Below are positions 59,669-64,000 of a DNA stretch of 64,000 nt, piece after piece. Both the position numbers and the translations under genes were made by a program. The notes under the pieces were generated by a model. That model was not told where the DNA came from. It made no database searches and was given only the letters and a program-made list of their open reading frames with translations. Origin of the DNA: Lineus longissimus (Eukaryota; Nemertea; Pilidiophora; Heteronemertea; Lineidae); contig NC_088321.1 in the NCBI RefSeq assembly GCF_910592395.1, positions 11,162,001-11,226,000 of the forward strand. Reading direction: 5' to 3'. Each line of letters opens with the position of its first letter. Positions within the stretch are counted from its first letter, which is position 1.

Positions 59669-61089
59669 AACACTAACTCTAATACTGTAACATTGTGTAT
59701 GAGGCTTAAATTCATTTCCGTACAAAGAATTTGGTTGCACAATTTCTCCAAATTTTGGCCGTATGCATCCCTTGCCTTTGCAATGAAAAGTTCATTTCTC
59801 AAACAGCATTGAATCGTGAACATCAATGTTACAAAATTTTCTTAATAATATGAACGATTTGCCATTTTCAGACTTTTTCTTCCAATATGGGTTTGCGAGA
59901 ACGCGGATAGCCGAGATATTCATAGTATTTCCACCATGTTAGCCTGAAATCAACTTGAATTACATATGTATGAATCAAATACTGGAATAAGAAAAATTGA
60001 TTTTACTGATGCACGAGATTAGAGTTTTTAACCACAACACCACTAAAGCGGGAATTCCTATGAATATATCAGTTAATTTCATTTTCTTCGGCCGAGTTTG
60101 ACTTTAGTCAATAAAACATGACCAGAATATAAATAGGCAATGCTATATGAATTTATCAAACACACATAAAGAAAAATATTCACTTTGCATGCCCCAATTC
60201 TGACCTCCTTAAACTACGGAACGAAACAGAACGGAACGGAATGAACGGACTGGGCGTAATGGAACTCGAAAAAAAAACCTAGTATGTATTTTACAGGTAG
60301 CGGGAACAAGCGGGAAATTTCTGGAGTGGGCCCCTGATAACCATAACTTTGCGCTAAGTGTTGGCTTACACAATTCTCTTTCACAATTCTCTTTCACATG
60401 AAAAATATAGGCCAGAGCTGCCCTCTAAACAGTATCTATATCGGCCCGTACAGCAAAACGATTTTGGCGAAGACTAAGCATGGTTTTATCACGTTCCATC
60501 ATGCCCCATCCGTTTATTCCTTCAATTCCATGAGGCCTCAAATTCCTGGTTTTTCAGTTCCTCACGCTGGTACGCCAAATGTGCGGTAGTTGTTGTTATT
60601 TTGGACTGGCAATGACTGAAGCGTCCAATCGACAGTGAACAAAGATTTGATCGAGTGGCCCAACGTGCATGCTTTGTAAATGTAATTTTTGAACCGGTGA
60701 AATAAAAAAGAAAACGTACATTTCGTAGCTAATACACGTGGCGGCCAATTTTGAAACGAGTGGCCAGCAGTGACACTCTTAATTTTAGACACCCTGGCGG
60801 AAATGTACAGTCACTGAACTAATTGATTTTGAACAGCTTACCAGAAACCGCTAATTGATTGAGCCTAATTATTTATTCATCACAGGCTAAATAACCTCGA
60901 AGCACACACAAAGTGCTCTGATGTTTGTTTTTCTGTGATGAGAGTCGATTAGATTGGCCATGTCAACAAGAAGCTCTGATCGACTCCGGCAAGGGCAGGA
61001 AACAACATGTATCCTGTGCTGCTGTGTGTATAGATATTTGTTGGTAAGGAATTCATGCTCGTTAAGAAACATACTACATGATTGTATAG
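59669..61089. other. No gene recognised
   Basis: AT-rich with no domain-bearing frame. A 14-base duplication (CACAATTCTCTTTC, twice) lies near 60369-60396. Confidence 0.45.
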
Positions 61090-61090
61090 A

Positions 61091-61565
61091 ATATAGGTCA
61101 AATCAAAATTGGTATGACATGTGATGCATCCTTGCTTGGAGTACCTACCATAAATTCTTTTTTTTAAACACGTCAATAATAAGCGAGATATTGCACTTTT
61201 AACCTTTTCAGTTTTAGCCCCCTTGTGTTCAAGTCGAGAATCATATTGGACCGAAATTCGATGTCGGGGGTTAATTGACCTAGAGATTCATACTTGCCAA
61301 ATTTCAAGTCGTTAGCTTCAGCGGTTAAGAAATGTGCAATTGTTACACTCAAACGGCCAATTTTAACCATTTGACCTTTTTGACCTTGAAAAATAGGTCA
61401 AATCAATAACTCATCAGACATGTGATATATCCTTTCTTGGGAGTAACTACCATAAAAATATTATTGAAAACAAGTCACTTATAAACACGATATTGCACTT
61501 TTTGCCCTTTCAGTTTTGCCCCCCCCCCTGGTGGGCAAGTCGAGAATCAGATCCGACCGAAATTC
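61091..61565 (+). repeat. Imperfect direct duplication, 300-bp offset
   Basis: ATAGGTCAAATCA at 61093 recurs at 61393, and both are followed by ACATGTGAT, GGAGTA-x-CTACCATAAA, GATATTGCACTTTT, TTTCAGTTTT and CAAGTCGAGAATCA. The second copy has an oligo-C insertion. Between them lies TTTGACCTTTTTGACCTTG, a GACCTT word common in invertebrate dispersed repeats. Identity is moderate, so this is an old tandem pair. Confidence 0.6.
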
Positions 61566-62668
61566 GTCTGAATTCGTCTGAATAAAACCTGAATTACTGG
61601 CCCATCACCATTCAAAACCATTGTAATGAATGTGTTTCGAAATAAAGTCAACACTTAAGATTTGGTAATTTTCAATTCTATTATTGGCGTTAGTTGACTT
61701 GGGCGCTAAGGTCAACAAGAGATGAGAGGCATGCGAAATTTAGGTGTTTTGAAATGTTCGACGGATTTCTTATGCTACGTGTTTCAAAATATTGTTGTTA
61801 CGTTTCATTCAGTAATTTGTTTGATAAAACCATGAGTGAGTCTCTACGTTTATTTTCTGCGGTTTTAAATATGATCTAGCACGTAGGCTAGTATGTACAA
61901 TATTTTCAATACATCATATTATCTCTACTGTACTGGGCGTCCGATTCTGAACGCACGCCGCCTGATTCATTGTTCATTACGGCTTATCTTTAGGTGGCCA
62001 GGATACGGTATTAATTGGTCATCTCAAGCTAGATCGTTTCATAAGACGGCTATTCGTGGCTTGCCAAGTCATCAATGCAGTCCATTGTAATCGAGATACG
62101 TCTTTGGGAACCTATTCAGGAGACGGATAGTCATATCATGTCCACAGCCAAGTCACCATTCAAGCTATGGTAGCCAGCGAATGATGTTGACATGGTTTGT
62201 CACCGTCCATCACCGATCGAATTTTGAACCTGTTCCAAAAGCTTATCACTTTGACATAACTAAATTTTTCACCAAAAAAAGGGGGCAGTTTCGAGTCTAT
62301 TTAAAGACCTGTGGATAGGGCCAGTGCAACGGAAAACTATTTTTGGAGTGAAGGAGTGAGGTTTAACCCCTGGACGATGACAAGTTTGTAATGCCTCACC
62401 AATGTTTCAGGTTCTGGCTGATTAACTTGTTTTGATAAATTTGTGTTTTTTACGAGAAAATCGTCGTTTCACTGATACCGAAGGTTGAAGTATAACCCTC
62501 CCCCATTTCTTGAAAGTTCCCGATTAAAACAAAAACAAAAATCGAGTTCCATCAATGTTACAGCACAACATTGCCTGCTTTGAATGTTGTCGCGTAAACC
62601 TCTTTGAATGAGTCTCGAACCAATAGTCATGCCGCCCTTTGATGAGCAACAGTCTCTCATCGTGAAAG
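61566..62668. other. No gene recognised
   Basis: A 12-base direct duplication (AAATTCGTCTG / GAATTCGTCTG) lies at 61559-61582. Short frames at 61694-62090 have no recognisable domain. Confidence 0.45.
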
Positions 62669-62917
62669 TTGAGTTACCATGTGCATCAGTACTTCTCCCG
62701 AATGAAGAATAGAGGGGATATTACCCTGACCACAAAGCTCTGGTACACTGGCATGTCTGTGGCGGAACTCTCTATGTCAGCCGACTTCGTTACCGAAAAC
62801 TGCTTCTCAAAATCTCCAACGCAAAAGAAAAAGAAAGTTACCACTAAAAGTCTCTCTTGTGCAGCGGCCAGTGCCAAACCATGTACCCCTCCTACTCCAG
62901 AATCGACCCTGGATTGA
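62669..62917 (+). CDS. Possible terminal exon, unknown product (doubtful Crypton/recombinase-like)
   Basis: An open stretch of about 82 codons follows a stop at 62663 and ends at TGA 62915-62917. It contains YFSRMKNRGDITLTTKLWYT, a lysine patch QKKKKV, and a serine/proline-rich C-terminus. The phrase ending KLWYTG faintly recalls a segment of Crypton-type tyrosine recombinases and their domesticated relatives, but the catalytic part does not follow. A CAG acceptor candidate lies at about 62687-62689 (GTGCATCAG|TAC). The opposite strand is also open, which weakens the call. Confidence 0.25.
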   Translation: MSYHVHQYFSRMKNRGDITLTTKLWYTGMSVAELSMSADFVTENCFSKSPTQKKKKVTTKSLSCAAASAKPCTPPTPESTLD

Positions 62918-64000
62918 CAAAGATTTGACAGCAATCCCGGGGATTTCCAAATTTTCTTCCGATTATTCATGGTGACTAGTTAAGAAAATCGTGATGATGA
63001 TAAATCGCCGATATCGCGGACCTATCGAAATTATACACCCGTCGATCGTATTTGTGAAATGCTAGTTATGCTGTGAAATCATCGCCTTAACGGTCGCCTA
63101 TGACACTTTAAAGTGGAGTCCGCCTAGCATTTTGACAGATTATCCTATGAAAAGTTAAAGAGTCTGAGATCAACTGCGGTGAAAGTATCTTCCCACTTCC
63201 CACTTTAACCCTGGTCCATTCCGGGAACCTTTCAGTGGAACTCAGCTTAGCTGCTCATTCCACCAGTTCTACGTGTGTGCAAGTGTGACAACGAGAACTA
63301 ACTAAAGTCGACCATGTGGTTTGACCGCTACCCAAGATTCCCAGCTACTAGTCCACAGCGGCTCTTACAGCAATGGGAGGATCAGAGTCAGTGATAGTGC
63401 ACTTACACATCATATTGCGGCATTGGTTATCAAAATGCATCGCTTCAAGGCTGAGCAAGACAAAGTAGAAATCGTCTTTCGACGCGCTACACCTGGCCTA
63501 TTCCTCCTTGATACTTAACTTCACATTTTGACCAAGTTAAACAGTGGCAGCTTCACCGACCAGCCGGGCGTATCCACCGACAGACTGTACTGACCATTAC
63601 ATTGTACCACACTTCGCCCCTCCTTCCCCGTGGCGTAGTATCACCTTTTGACTGACCGAGCTGCAATCCATGAAAAGCTTCACCAGATCCACCACGCGTG
63701 TCCACCGAAGCGGACGCATCCCATCACAGGACTCATATGGTCGCAATATTTATCAAATACCCTCACTTTCATGGCTGACCAGACATAGTGTTAACGCAGG
63801 GATATTGGACGTTATCACCCGGTGACACAGGGATACGGGCCAGTCAGCCATGTGATTGTTTGGCTTGAACGCCGTCAATGCTGCAGCGGTCTCATTCATT
63901 TGCTTGTCATCATCGCCTGAGGGTTGACTGTGCTAACAGCAGAACGTATTGAGAAAACTCAGTTGTGAATTGCGTGCATACACTGCATGGAGTCACTGGA
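62918..64000. other. No gene recognised
   Basis: The frame at 63321-63518 (+) has no known motif. No repeats or RNA genes were seen up to the end of the window. Confidence 0.45.

Overview
This window reads as nuclear DNA of an animal, most likely a marine invertebrate and possibly a non-vertebrate deuterostome (echinoderm, hemichordate or lancelet grade). The reasons are: spliced exons with GT..AG borders, a receptor of the natriuretic-peptide-receptor type, tRNA-derived SINEs, one of them with an AAGCGC..GCGCTATATAA tail, a worn mariner-like transposase, many short foldback elements, and frequent TAGGCCTA and ACATGTA words. The phylum is inference. No bacterial operon, phage, CRISPR array or complete canonical tRNA gene is visible.

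Coding content is sparse. Two loci are well supported. (1) 46077-46800, minus strand: first coding exon of a natriuretic-peptide-receptor / receptor guanylate cyclase-like protein, with signal peptide, ligand-binding fold and a consensus splice donor. Its later exons were not recognised. (2) 57359-57594 and 57801-57964, plus strand: two exons of a Myb/SANT-like protein followed by a coiled coil, whose splice borders join in frame. Weaker candidates are a signal-peptide first exon (35489-35601, +), possible exons at 26525-26708 (+), 40338-40564 (-), 50038-50316 (-) and 62669-62917 (+), and a 184-codon ORF at 26743-27297 (+).

Most of what can be interpreted is repeat. 0-10 kb: a SINE with an internal 87-bp tandem array, a reversed tail fragment, copy 1 of a ~540-bp family (family M), and a diverged tandem family (family R). 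14-17 kb: an apparently exact 167-bp duplication and three foldback or interspersed repeats. 20.6-21.3 kb: a 38-bp minisatellite with two alternating unit types. 23.05 kb: an 82-nt near-perfect hairpin of pri-miRNA dimensions. 25-38 kb: further M copies, a 475-bp element with exact 42-bp terminal inverted repeats (TIRs) holding a CGATTA hexamer array, a foldback of unknown type, a TA-flanked MITE, and a CpG-dense promoter-like patch at 32.5 kb. 41-46 kb: R repeats in the opposite orientation, a decayed mariner-like element with long TIRs, and two diverging SINEs just downstream of the receptor exon. 51-62 kb: more MITEs, a second SINE type and a 300-bp imperfect duplication.

The genes show no common pathway; they look like isolated exons of long-intron genes in repeat-rich DNA. 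All coordinates and similarities come from reading by eye; no alignment, folding or database search was run.
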